Translations under genes and position numbers: made by a program | Shown here: positions 1 through 7,902 of the stretch, one piece after another | How positions within the stretch are numbered: the first letter of the stretch is position 1 | How the letters are laid out: every line of letters begins with the position of its first letter | Notes under the pieces: generated by a model | Told to the model about the DNA's origin: nothing | Database searches by the model: none | What the model saw: only the letters and a program-made list of their open reading frames with translations | NCBI GenBank assembly: GCA_036822015.1 | Contig: DAISIL010000073.1 | Location: 1 to 12,630 of the forward strand | Direction of reading: 5' to 3' | Length of the DNA: 12,630 nt | Source: DAISIL01 sp036822015 | Lineage (GTDB): Bacteria; Bacteroidota; Bacteroidia; Cytophagales; Bernardetiaceae

Positions 1-27
1 CATCCTTAGAAGCCCTCCCCCCGGCCC

Positions 28-60
28 ATTGCGTTATCTGACGCGCAAAACGTACCTTTG
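28..60 (+). promoter_or_regulatory. Predicted Bacteroidota-type promoter for the purF-like gene
   Basis: TACCTTTG at 53-60 is an exact match to the TAnnTTTG -7 element of the Bacteroidota primary sigma factor. A TTG at 29-31 lies 21 bases upstream, which fits the -33 element and its usual spacing. The start site would fall near 65-70, leaving a leader of about 20 bases before the ATG at 88. The match is seen in the sequence; promoter activity is inferred. Confidence 0.5.
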
Positions 61-87
61 TGGCCTGCCTAACAACTTCAACTGTCC

Positions 88-1968
88 ATGTGTGGTATTG
101 CTTTTGTTCGTCTCCGAAAACCGCTTTCTTATTTTTACGAAAAGTACGATAACCCAGCCTATGCCATCAACAAACTTTTCCTGCTCATGGAAAAGCAACA
201 CAACCGAGGGCAGGATGGGGCCGGTATCGCTGGCATACGCCTAGACGTACAGCCCGGCACAGAGTACATCGACCGTCTGCGCTCCATCCGAGAGCGACCC
301 ATCGCCGAAATATTCGAGAAGGTAGGCCGGGGATTTGATACGGCCTATCGACAAAACCCCGAACACTACCACGACCCCAACTGGATGAAAGCCAACGTGC
401 CGTTTTCGGGGGAGACCCTCATCGGACACCTGCGCTATGGCACCTACGGCAGCAACGACGAGCAGTATTGCCACCCCATGGGGCGCAAAAGCAACTGGCG
501 CACCCGTAATCTGATGGTAGCCGGCAACTTCAACATGACCAATAACGATGAACTCTTCGACAAACTCGTCCAGATGGGACAACAACCCAAAGAGCGCATC
601 GACACCCTGACTGTCATGGAGGAAATCGGGCATTTCCTCGACGTAGAGTTTGATCGACTTTGGCAACTTTACAAAGGACAGTTTGCGGACAAACAACGCC
701 TGATCCGCCAAATCGAAGAAAAATTTGATCTGCCCCGCGTCCTGCGTCAGACCTTCGAGAGCTTTGATGGCGGCTATGCTATCGTGGGGCTGACGGGATA
801 CGGTGGTGGGTTTTTGGCACGCGATCCCGCCGGCATACGACCTGCCTACTACTACGCCGATGAGGAGATCGTCGTGGCTGCCTCCGAAAAGCCCGCCATC
901 AAGACGACCTTCGACATCGACTACGACCAGATTCAGGAACTCCCGCCGGCACATGCCCTTGTCGTGGATAAGTTCGGTAATTTTACCATTGAGCGCATCA
1001 CCGAAGAACTCCCCCAACAGTCGTGTAGCTTTGAACGCATCTATTTTTCCCGAGGATCAGACCCCGAAATCTACCGTGAGCGTAAGATGCTCGGCCGCCT
1101 GATCGCTAAGGATGTCCTCAGTGAAGTTCAGCACGACCTGACCAATACCGTGTTTTCTTACATCCCCAACACAGCCGAAACGGCCTTCCTGGGCATGATC
1201 CAGGAGATCGAAGACCGCATCATCAGCCACCGCCAGTCTGCCTTAAAGTCAGACCCCGACCATCAGGGCGATCACCTTCTGGAGACCCTCCAACTTCGGC
1301 CCCGCGTGGAGAAACTCGTCATCAAGGACACCAAAATACGTACTTTCATCACGGAGGACAAAAGCCGCAACAACTTCGTCGCTCACGTCTATGATACCAC
1401 CTACGAGATCATCCGCAAAGGTGTAGATACCCTCGTGGTTATTGATGACTCGATTGTACGCGGCACGACCCTCGAACAGAGCATCCTCCAGATGCTTGAT
1501 CGCTTAGGGCCCAGGCGTATTATCGTTGTCTCATCGGCTCCCCAAATCCGCTATCCTGACTGCTACGGAATTGATATGTCGAAGATGTACAGCTTTATTG
1601 CTTTTCGGGCGGTGCTGGCCCTGATGGAGAGCCACCACCTCAACCACCTGATCGAAGAGGTCTATCATCAATGCAAGGAAGCCCTGCGCCACAATGCCCC
1701 CGAGATGCCCAACTACGTCCAGCAAATTTACGCGCCCTTCACGGATCAGGAGGTAGCCGATAAGATCGCCGAGCTAGTCTCGCGGCGTGGCAAACTCAAA
1801 GCCGAGGTCAAGATCATTTTTCAGTCCATCGAAAACTTACACCAGGCCTGCCCCCATCACAAGGGCGATTGGTATTTTACCGGTAACTATCCCACACCAG
1901 GTGGCAACCGCATCGCCAACCAAGCCTTCGTGAACTGGCGTGAGGGAAGACAAGGACGGGCTTACTAA
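88..1968 (+). CDS. purF: Amidophosphoribosyltransferase-like protein (long PurF family)
   Basis: Class II glutamine amidotransferase fused to a phosphoribosyltransferase. The family reaction makes phosphoribosylamine from PRPP and glutamine, the first step of cytosolic purine synthesis. The start at 88 is secure because it gives MCGIAF: removal of Met exposes Cys2, the Ntn nucleophile. Also visible are the glutaminase motifs MEKQHNRGQDGAGI and IGHLRYGTYG (R116). The PRPP loop is intact at 450-461 (VVIDDSIVRGTT), followed by SSAPQIRYPDCYGIDM, as in classical PurF. At 626 residues it is about 120 longer than E. coli PurF; I recall this long form from other Bacteroidota. The usual HNGN oxyanion stretch reads GNFN (146-149), so the oxyanion Gly position is Phe. 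No Fe-S cysteine set is evident. It could be a second, diverged PurF paralogue with altered activity rather than the housekeeping enzyme, so the symbol marks the family. The gene stands alone; the next gene begins 84 bases downstream. Confidence 0.88.
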   Translation: MCGIAFVRLRKPLSYFYEKYDNPAYAINKLFLLMEKQHNRGQDGAGIAGIRLDVQPGTEYIDRLRSIRERPIAEIFEKVGRGFDTAYRQNPEHYHDPNWMKANVPFSGETLIGHLRYGTYGSNDEQYCHPMGRKSNWRTRNLMVAGNFNMTNNDELFDKLVQMGQQPKERIDTLTVMEEIGHFLDVEFDRLWQLYKGQFADKQRLIRQIEEKFDLPRVLRQTFESFDGGYAIVGLTGYGGGFLARDPAGIRPAYYYADEEIVVAASEKPAIKTTFDIDYDQIQELPPAHALVVDKFGNFTIERITEELPQQSCSFERIYFSRGSDPEIYRERKMLGRLIAKDVLSEVQHDLTNTVFSYIPNTAETAFLGMIQEIEDRIISHRQSALKSDPDHQGDHLLETLQLRPRVEKLVIKDTKIRTFITEDKSRNNFVAHVYDTTYEIIRKGVDTLVVIDDSIVRGTTLEQSILQMLDRLGPRRIIVVSSAPQIRYPDCYGIDMSKMYSFIAFRAVLALMESHHLNHLIEEVYHQCKEALRHNAPEMPNYVQQIYAPFTDQEVADKIAELVSRRGKLKAEVKIIFQSIENLHQACPHHKGDWYFTGNYPTPGGNRIANQAFVNWREGRQGRAY

Positions 1969-2052
1969 GGCAAATCAAAAAAAAGCGTAATTTTAAATCG
2001 AAATACAACAATAGATGTTTTAACATACATATTTACTTCACCTTGATCCCTG

Positions 2053-5000
2053 ATGCGCAAAGTTGTAGAGTTTTTTGTCAAGTTCCCGATCTGGGCCAAT
2101 GCCATCCTGCTTACTTTTGTTCTTTTTGGGGCGATGGCCTGGATGGTCGAACTCAAAAAGTCCTTTTTCCCCGAAATTGAGCCGAGTGTAATTAACGTAA
2201 ACGTCGTCTTGCCCGGTGCTGCTCCCGAGGAGATGGAGGAGGGCGTTACGATCAAGATCGAGGAAGCCATCCGCAGCATCGAGGGCATTGATGAGGTAAC
2301 CTCCAACTCCTCCGAAAACCTGTCTGCCGTTACGATCAAGCTCTTCAAAGACTATGACCCCGACGAGGTCTTGATGGAGGTCAAGAATGCCATTGATCGC
2401 ATCAACTCCTTTCCTGTCAGTGCCGAACGCCCTGTGGTCTCGAAGGCTCGTCCCCGTAGCCGAGGCGTAAATATGGCTGTTTTTGGCGACGTAGATTTGA
2501 AAATCCTCAAGCAGTTTGCCGAAAAAATCGAAGATGACTTGCTTAGCTCGGGTGTGATTTCGCAGGTACTCATCAATGGCTACCCTGAACTTGAAATTTC
2601 GATAGAAGTCCCCGAGGCGACGCTCTCCCGCTACGGGCTGACTTTTTCGCAGGTGGCCGCCGCTGTCCGCAACAACAACCGCGACATCTCGGCGGGTAGC
2701 ATCAAGGCTCGCGATGAGGAAATCCTGATTCGTTCCCGAGCCAAAGAAAAAATAGCGGACAAGATCGGAGATATTGTCTTGCTCGCCAATACCGACGGCA
2801 GCAAGGTATTCTTGCGCGACATTGCCACGGTTCGGGAGCAGTTTTCGGATACCCCAGACGAGGTGTATATCAACGGCAAGCGCGGCGTATTCATGGAGGT
2901 AACAAAGTTGCCCGAAGAAGACCTCCAGCAGATTTCGGAGTACGTACAGGCTTATACCCAAACCTTCAACCAGTCCAACGATGCCGTCCAGTTGGAGATC
3001 ATCTTTGATTCGATGATGATGCTCGAGCAGCGGCTGAACATGTTGCTTAGCAATGGGATCGTGGGTTTGATCCTGGTCGTGATTACGCTCGGTGTCTTCC
3101 TCAACATTCGTTTGTCGTTTTGGGTCGCTTTGGGTATCCCGATCTCGTTTTTTGGGATGTTTTTGGTTACCTCCCTGATCGGCATTACGATCAATATGTT
3201 GTCGCTTTTTGGGATGATCCTGGTGGTCGGGATTTTGGTTGATGATGGTATCGTGATCGCGGAGAATATTTTTGCGCACCTTGAGCAGGGCAAAAGCCCG
3301 ATTAAGGCAGCCATCGACGGAACGATGGAGGTGATGGGGGCGGTTTTTACGTCCGTCTTAACGACAGTAATGGCTTTTGTGCCGCTGCTGATGCTGGAAA
3401 GTTTTGAGTTTTTGGTAGAGATGGCAATCGTCGTGATGACGTGCTTGCTCCTCTCCCTGATCGAAGCCTTTTTTGTCTTGCCAGCCCACCTGGTCATCAA
3501 AGAGAAGTCGAAGCCGAGCCGCTTTCGGCAGGTCGTCAATGGGGGGGTGGATTTCTTGCGTTATCGCGTCTATGGTACCATGCTGGAGCATATCCTCAAC
3601 TGGCGGTATGTGTATGTGGCCATGCCGGTAGTTTTTGTGATGATCGTCCTGGGATTGATGAAGGGCGACATGATCCGCTCGGTGTTTTTTCCCAACGTAC
3701 CTTTCGATCAGTTTGAGGTCAATATTGCCTTTACGCCCGGCACTCGGGAGGATAAAGTAATCGCTTACCTCAAACGCTTCGATAGCTTGACCTGGGTACT
3801 CAACGATCAACTCAAAGCCGAGTTTGCGGATTCGGTGGACTACATCGGCGTAACGGCGACGGTGCTGGGCAGCACCAGCGGCGGCATCGGCGAAACGGGA
3901 TCACACGCCGGACACGTCCGCATCTTGCCCAAAGACATGGACAACCGTGAGCATATCTCGACTTTCGAGATTTCCAACCGCCTGGCTAAGCTCATCGGGC
4001 CCATCCCCGAAGCCGAAAAGTTTCAGGTAGGGGGGAGCAATCGCTTTGGTAAGCCCGTCTCTTTGAGCCTGTTGAGCAATGATGCTCAACAACTCGAACA
4101 AGCCAAAGAAGACCTTAAAGCCGAACTCGAAAAATACCCCAACCTCAAAAATGTCGCCGATAACAATAAGGTCGGCCGCCGCGAACTCCAAATCGAACTC
4201 CTGCCGCAGGCTTATTTCCTGGGGTTGGATCATAACACGATCACGCAGCAAATCCGACAAGGCTTCTTTGGGGAGGAGGTGCAGCGTCTCCAAAAAGGCA
4301 CGGATGAAGTCCGAGTTTGGGTGCGTTATCCCGAGTCTGATCGCAAGTCTTTGGGCCAACTCGAAGAGATGAAAATACGATCCGCCAACGGCAAAGCCTA
4401 CCCGCTCTCCGAACTCATCACGTACAGCAGCGAGCGCGGGCTGGTCAATATTCGCCACTACGACGGCAAGCGCGAGGTCGTCGTCGATGCGGATTTCAAA
4501 GACCCCAACGACTCTCCACAAGGCATCCTGGATGCCCTCGAGGCGGATTTCTTTCCGGCTTTTCTGGCCAAATATCCCAGCATCGAGATACGCCAAGGCG
4601 GTCAGGCACAGCGTTCGCAGAAGTCCTTTGCGTCGTTTCAGCGCATTTTTCCGCCGATCATCTTTACGATCATCTTGCTGCTTTCCCTGACGTTCCGCTC
4701 GCTTTCGCAAGCCCTGATGATTATGCTCATGATTCCGGTGGGTATCTTCTGTGGCATCTTTGGGCATGGCGTAGAAAGCGTGATCGGGAGCATCCCGCGT
4801 CCGGTGTCGCTGTTGAGCCTTTGGGGGATGCTGGCTTTGGGAGGTGTGATTATCAACGATGCTGTTGTTTTTTTGGAGAAATTTAACATCAACCTAAGAA
4901 ACGGAAAAAGTGTTCGGGAGGCAACGATGGAGGCGGGTATTTCCCGTTTTCGTCCAATTTTGCTGACAAGTATCACGACCGTTGCGGGCTTGTACCCCCT

Positions 5001-5391
5001 CATCAAGGAAACCAGCTTCCAGGCCCAGTTCTTGATCCCGATGGCGATCTCGGTGGCTTATGGGGTGCTTTTCGGGACGTTCTTTATTTTGACTTGCTTT
5101 CCTGCTTTGATTATGGTAGTCAATGACTTGCGTCGTATGATTGCGTACTTGTTGCGCATTTCATTTGCGGAGGCAGATCGTTTTGGTGGGATGGGGCATC
5201 TGCTTTCCGAGTTGGTAAACGAGTACAAGGTATTCTTACCGCTTACCTTTTTGCCTGTTTTTGTGGCCTGGCTTTTCTTCTTTATTCTGGCTCTGGTCTC
5301 GGGTTCTTTTCGGGATGTGTCCTATCCGTTGGGTGTGGAGGTAGAGCCTTCGGTACGGGAGCGGGCGCGCTTGAAGGAGATTGCAGGCTAG
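2053..5391 (+). CDS. RND-family efflux transporter permease (AcrB/HAE1-like)
   Basis: Inner-membrane proton-driven pump subunit of 1112 residues with the standard RND plan. TM1 lies near 13-33 and is followed by a large periplasmic loop starting with FFPEIEPSVINVNVVLPGA. TM2-6 begin near 334 and include GILVDDGIVIAEN, whose D397/D398 match the paired proton-relay aspartates of AcrB TM4. A second periplasmic loop spans about 545-865, and TM8-12 follow. In TM10 the AcrB Lys940 position is Asn935 (motif VIINDAVVFLEKF), followed by Asp936; the TM11 motif RPILLTS keeps the conserved Thr. A further hydrophobic stretch at 1060-1082 (LTFLPVFVAWLFFFILALV) lies after the normal end of the fold and predicts a 13th membrane segment. 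No HlyD/MFP adaptor gene is in the window; the nearest outer-membrane partner is the TolC gene at 7997. The substrate (drug, lipid, metal or dye) cannot be told. The leader at 1969-2052 is AT-rich with no clear promoter. Confidence 0.93.
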   Translation: MRKVVEFFVKFPIWANAILLTFVLFGAMAWMVELKKSFFPEIEPSVINVNVVLPGAAPEEMEEGVTIKIEEAIRSIEGIDEVTSNSSENLSAVTIKLFKDYDPDEVLMEVKNAIDRINSFPVSAERPVVSKARPRSRGVNMAVFGDVDLKILKQFAEKIEDDLLSSGVISQVLINGYPELEISIEVPEATLSRYGLTFSQVAAAVRNNNRDISAGSIKARDEEILIRSRAKEKIADKIGDIVLLANTDGSKVFLRDIATVREQFSDTPDEVYINGKRGVFMEVTKLPEEDLQQISEYVQAYTQTFNQSNDAVQLEIIFDSMMMLEQRLNMLLSNGIVGLILVVITLGVFLNIRLSFWVALGIPISFFGMFLVTSLIGITINMLSLFGMILVVGILVDDGIVIAENIFAHLEQGKSPIKAAIDGTMEVMGAVFTSVLTTVMAFVPLLMLESFEFLVEMAIVVMTCLLLSLIEAFFVLPAHLVIKEKSKPSRFRQVVNGGVDFLRYRVYGTMLEHILNWRYVYVAMPVVFVMIVLGLMKGDMIRSVFFPNVPFDQFEVNIAFTPGTREDKVIAYLKRFDSLTWVLNDQLKAEFADSVDYIGVTATVLGSTSGGIGETGSHAGHVRILPKDMDNREHISTFEISNRLAKLIGPIPEAEKFQVGGSNRFGKPVSLSLLSNDAQQLEQAKEDLKAELEKYPNLKNVADNNKVGRRELQIELLPQAYFLGLDHNTITQQIRQGFFGEEVQRLQKGTDEVRVWVRYPESDRKSLGQLEEMKIRSANGKAYPLSELITYSSERGLVNIRHYDGKREVVVDADFKDPNDSPQGILDALEADFFPAFLAKYPSIEIRQGGQAQRSQKSFASFQRIFPPIIFTIILLLSLTFRSLSQALMIMLMIPVGIFCGIFGHGVESVIGSIPRPVSLLSLWGMLALGGVIINDAVVFLEKFNINLRNGKSVREATMEAGISRFRPILLTSITTVAGLYPLIKETSFQAQFLIPMAISVAYGVLFGTFFILTCFPALIMVVNDLRRMIAYLLRISFAEADRFGGMGHLLSELVNEYKVFLPLTFLPVFVAWLFFFILALVSGSFRDVSYPLGVEVEPSVRERARLKEIAG

Positions 5392-5558
5392 AAAAAAATC
5401 AACTTTTTTGCTTAGTCGGGTGTAAGTAGGTGTTGGTCTGGTTCCCCTAACGATTGATCTAAAAAATGATGTTGCAACGCTTTTGATGTGTCCGTAAGCA
5501 TTGTTTTTGTTTAAGTGAGATCAGTTGAAAAGACGGATTCATAAACCTAAAAACAGGT

Positions 5559-6584
5559 ATGAGCAATCGTGATTTACTGTTGGTGATGAATATGCTATAC
5601 GTGATGACGGAACGGGAATCAGACCCATCCCAGGATCAGCGCGTATCGCAGTTCAAGAACACCTTACGCACCTTAGTAGAAGGGGGGACTGTCGCACCAG
5701 CGACGGATCCCGCAGAAATGCAACATTTAGAGAAGCGCGTGGCAGAGCTAGAAAAACAAAACAAATCGCTGGCAGAGGAGCTAGGATCGCACCGGCAAAT
5801 GCTCCAGATGACGATCATGCACCTGGACGGCAGTTTGCGGGAGGCACAGGCTTTGGAAAGCGAAGCGATACACATTTCGGACAAACTCTTTGATAACATT
5901 CTGAATACCCCAGATAAGTTACAGTTGGTTTTCCCGGAGTCGTTTTTTTATAGCCACGCCGACCGGCACTTTGTGTACATGAGCAATCGCATCGGGATCA
6001 CCTACCTGGTCGTGGTCAGTTGTCCCTGGGAAGGTTTGTTGGCGGCTAGCTTTAAGATGAGCGCGTACTTGATCCTGCACCAGATCATTAACGAAAAGCG
6101 GTTCATCAACTCCTCTCATCTGATTGAGGAGTTTGAGCAGTACTACATGCGCTTTGATGGGCTTAGTGAGCAGCATCGGGAGCGACTCAAGGAGATCGGC
6201 GTGTCGGTCTTTGTCGTGGACAAAAACCGCTTCGAGGCCGAGTTTGCCAGCAACGGCCCCGACTGTTGTTTTGCTTACAAGAACACCCTCGAAGTAGTCA
6301 AGGGTGGACGCGCATACGCCGAAAAATCACGCGACCCCTTGGAGGTCAATACCTACAAGACGAGCCATCTCAACATTCGGGAGCAGTCGAAGTTCTACCT
6401 CTCCTCCATTGGTTTTGAAGAGCCGCTCACAGCCGCACAAGGGCAGACAACCAGCCTGCAAGCCCTCCTGACGGAGGCCTGCGCCAAAGATATGCCCACA
6501 CAACAACAAGTGGTTACCAACTTCTTTTATTCACACCAAGCCAACCCAACATTCGATATTTTGTTGCTGGGACTTAAATTTTAA
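5559..6584 (+). CDS. Coiled-coil protein with degenerate SpoIIE/RsbU-type PP2C domain (probable pseudophosphatase)
   Basis: A 341-residue soluble protein with no signal peptide. Residues 1-45 look helical. Residues 51-105 form a charged heptad-like coiled coil (HLEKRVAELEKQNKSLAEEL). Residues 106-341 follow, by eye, the order of SpoIIE-family PP2C domains common in Bacteroidota. DKLFDNILNTPDKLQLVFPE occupies the place of the IQxAILP linker. SCPWEG (154-159) stands where DCTGHG is expected, and is followed by a helix with INEK. FVVDKNRFEAEFASNGPD aligns with the VIDKxxxxLxFAGAN strand, and FYLSSIGFEEP (279-289) with LYLFSDGFTDQ. The end, FDILLLGLKF, aligns with VDDILVIGxxx. On this reading most metal-binding Asp residues are gone: D to S154, D to I284, and GDF to a His-Phe pair (137-138). 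One Asp (D333) remains. The protein would then bind or scaffold rather than dephosphorylate. The next gene starts 25 bases after the stop, suggesting one transcript. The fold assignment is inference from motif order; the ORF itself is solid. Confidence 0.6.
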   Translation: MSNRDLLLVMNMLYVMTERESDPSQDQRVSQFKNTLRTLVEGGTVAPATDPAEMQHLEKRVAELEKQNKSLAEELGSHRQMLQMTIMHLDGSLREAQALESEAIHISDKLFDNILNTPDKLQLVFPESFFYSHADRHFVYMSNRIGITYLVVVSCPWEGLLAASFKMSAYLILHQIINEKRFINSSHLIEEFEQYYMRFDGLSEQHRERLKEIGVSVFVVDKNRFEAEFASNGPDCCFAYKNTLEVVKGGRAYAEKSRDPLEVNTYKTSHLNIREQSKFYLSSIGFEEPLTAAQGQTTSLQALLTEACAKDMPTQQQVVTNFFYSHQANPTFDILLLGLKF

Positions 6585-6608
6585 CAGAATCCAAAAATCA
6601 GCCTAAAG

Positions 6609-7079
6609 ATGACACCAGAGGACTTGAAAGTAATCCAAGAACGGTTCACACTGAAGCACGAAGACGAGGTATCACGCATCTACACCGGCAACGACAGCAA
6701 TGTTATCATCTGCCAGATGCTTCAGTCTTATACCGAAATCGACAACTTCAAAGCCATGCTTTACAAAAAAGCAGAGCTGATTGAGCAATATGGTTGCGAT
6801 TTGTTTGTGTTTGATAAACGATCCATCCGTGGGTTTCACCAACCCTCCATGGAGTGGTATTACCTCGAATGGAAACCCGAAATGTACCGCCGATTTGGGC
6901 TACGGGTACACCGCAAACTATTCACGACCGAGACCTGGTTTTTGAAGTGTATCGAAGCCGGACGCGCCGAGATTAAGCGACGAGACCCGGGCAGTATCGT
7001 ACATACGATGGACATTACCATCGTCGATACCATTGCCCAAGCCATTGATCCTAAGTTTGCTGGACGAAAATACGGCTGA
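6609..7079 (+). CDS. Hypothetical protein, possibly STAS/SpoIIAA-like
   Basis: A 156-residue soluble protein with no signal peptide or membrane segment. Residues 20-110 alternate short strands and helices: an early strand pair (SRIYTGNDSNVIICQML), a helix (DNFKAMLYKKAELIEQY), a strand with a DxR-like turn (CDLFVFDKRSI), an aromatic WYYLEWKPEMYRRFG segment, and a following strand (VHRKLFTT). This order resembles the small SpoIIAA/STAS-like proteins of about 130-150 residues found in many Bacteroidota, where a cytosolic domain acts as a binding partner in regulatory switches. No phosphorylatable Ser/Thr at the classical anti-anti-sigma position can be picked out with confidence. It starts 24 bases after the SpoIIE-like gene, so the two probably share a transcript and may interact. 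The gene call is firm; the fold is a tentative match by eye. Confidence 0.75.
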   Translation: MTPEDLKVIQERFTLKHEDEVSRIYTGNDSNVIICQMLQSYTEIDNFKAMLYKKAELIEQYGCDLFVFDKRSIRGFHQPSMEWYYLEWKPEMYRRFGLRVHRKLFTTETWFLKCIEAGRAEIKRRDPGSIVHTMDITIVDTIAQAIDPKFAGRKYG

Positions 7080-7154
7080 TCCAGCCAGCCAAACAAACCA
7101 ACAACTTAAACCACGACTAACACACTTTTTTATCACCCTACAACCATTTGTGTT

Positions 7155-7469
7155 ATGAATATCGTGGACGAAAATAAGCGGCATCGCTTTACCTTACTGT
7201 TTTCACTGTACATCGCTTCGGAGGCCGACTACGACCACGCCATGAACCTCGAAATGCTCGGGCAAAACAGGGGACTGCGTGGCAAAGACCTCAAAAAGTC
7301 GTATAACTACCTCAAAGAAGAAGGTTTCATCACCCCCAAAGAGATGGGCCCTGACTTGCGCTATCATGCCAGCATCACCCACAAGGGCGTAAAAGCTGTC
7401 GAGGAGGTATTCAGGAACGAATATGAACCCACCTATTACTTCCCGCCTTATCGGGAGATGATCTTGTAG
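7155..7469 (+). CDS. Small winged-helix-like protein, paralogue 1
   Basis: A 104-residue protein of unknown function. Residues 12-80 fit a winged helix: an N-terminal helix (RFTLLFSLYIAS), a helix-turn-helix-like stretch (LRGKDLKKSYNYLKEEGFIT, 41-60), a wing with strands RYHASIT, and the phrase THKGVKAVEEVF, typical of the last helix of small bacterial winged-helix proteins. It ends with TYYFPPYREMIL. The downstream gene at 7517 matches it across the full length, including this ending, so the pair arose by duplication. There is no Shine-Dalgarno site before the ATG; the start is chosen because it gives full-length agreement with the paralogue. A DNA- or protein-binding regulatory role is inferred, not shown. 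Confidence 0.72.
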   Translation: MNIVDENKRHRFTLLFSLYIASEADYDHAMNLEMLGQNRGLRGKDLKKSYNYLKEEGFITPKEMGPDLRYHASITHKGVKAVEEVFRNEYEPTYYFPPYREMIL

Positions 7470-7516
7470 TGCCTTTTGTTTTTATTTTTTTCTTTTCACC
7501 CAAATCCCCATGACGC

Positions 7517-7846
7517 ATGAACAATATGCTAATTATGACCAAGAAAACCGAGCGTTTTCTCTTGCTCTACGGTATGTACCGCAAAGCCAACGGTAACCCT
7601 TATTACGTTTCCAACGCAAAGGAGATCGCCAACCAGGAGGGCATGAACTATCGGGCTTTTAAGTCTGCTTTTGATTACCTCTGCCGCGAAAAACTCATCA
7701 GCCCGGAGACGTATTCCCTCGACTCAGCCGAATACTACTACCAGGCTTCGCTCACCGACGAGGGCGTGCGTGCCATTGAGTGGGTCTTCGATGACGAAAA
7801 CCAGGATACCAAGTACTTCCCCGCTTATCGCCGCATGATGGTTTAA
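7517..7846 (+). CDS. Small winged-helix-like protein, paralogue 2
   Basis: A 109-residue diverged copy of the gene at 7155-7469. Shared landmarks are RF-LL at the first helix, a middle helix pair (NYRAFKSAFDYLCREKLISP, 44-63), YYQASLTDEGVRAIEWVF against YHASITHKGVKAVEEVF, and the ending TKYFPAYRRMMV against TYYFPPYREMIL. Insertions of one to a few residues separate the two, so the duplication is old. The start is uncertain: Met1 (7517), Met4 (7526) and Met7 (7535) are all possible, and Met7 gives a length closest to its paralogue. No strong ribosome binding site separates the options. A terminator hairpin lies 16 bases past the stop, so this is probably the last gene of its transcript. Its target or partner is unknown. 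Confidence 0.72.
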   Translation: MNNMLIMTKKTERFLLLYGMYRKANGNPYYVSNAKEIANQEGMNYRAFKSAFDYLCREKLISPETYSLDSAEYYYQASLTDEGVRAIEWVFDDENQDTKYFPAYRRMMV

Positions 7847-7862
7847 GGGCTACACAACAGAC

Positions 7863-7902
7863 CACCCATCAGGCGTTTAGTGGCGTTTGATGGGTGATTT
7901 TT
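7863..7902 (+). terminator. Rho-independent terminator after the small-gene cluster
   Basis: CACCCATCA (7863-7871) pairs perfectly with TGATGGGTG (7888-7896). The stem continues inward through GC and GU pairs to a loop of about four bases near 7878-7881. A T-rich tract (ATTTTT) follows from 7897. It lies just past the stop codon of the second winged-helix-like gene and before the TolC gene, so it separates the two transcription units. Confidence 0.8.

Noticed and set aside
29..244. Short open frame at the left edge, + strand, overlapping the purF-like start
   Set aside because: It is in another frame of a confident gene whose start is fixed by the Cys2 nucleophile, and its protein shows no family signal.
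1988..1995. TAATTTTA in the leader of the RND gene as a -7 element
   Set aside because: Only a partial match in AT-rich DNA, without a -33 TTG at normal spacing.
2038..3279. 413-codon open frame on the minus strand inside the RND permease gene
   Set aside because: Its protein is a low-complexity, His/Asp-rich antisense reading of a well-supported transporter gene.
3901..4767. 288-codon minus-strand open frame within the RND permease gene
   Set aside because: Antisense shadow of the second periplasmic loop; no start context or recognisable domain.
5392..5412. A-rich then T-rich arms after the RND stop, possible terminator
   Set aside because: The stem is only A:T pairs around a short loop, too weak to call.
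5471..5478. GTTGCAAC palindrome upstream of the pseudophosphatase-like gene, possible operator
   Set aside because: Eight bases, single copy, expected by chance at this scale.
7470..7500. Long T-rich stretch between the two winged-helix-like genes
   Set aside because: No hairpin precedes it, so it is not called a terminator; the two genes are probably co-transcribed.
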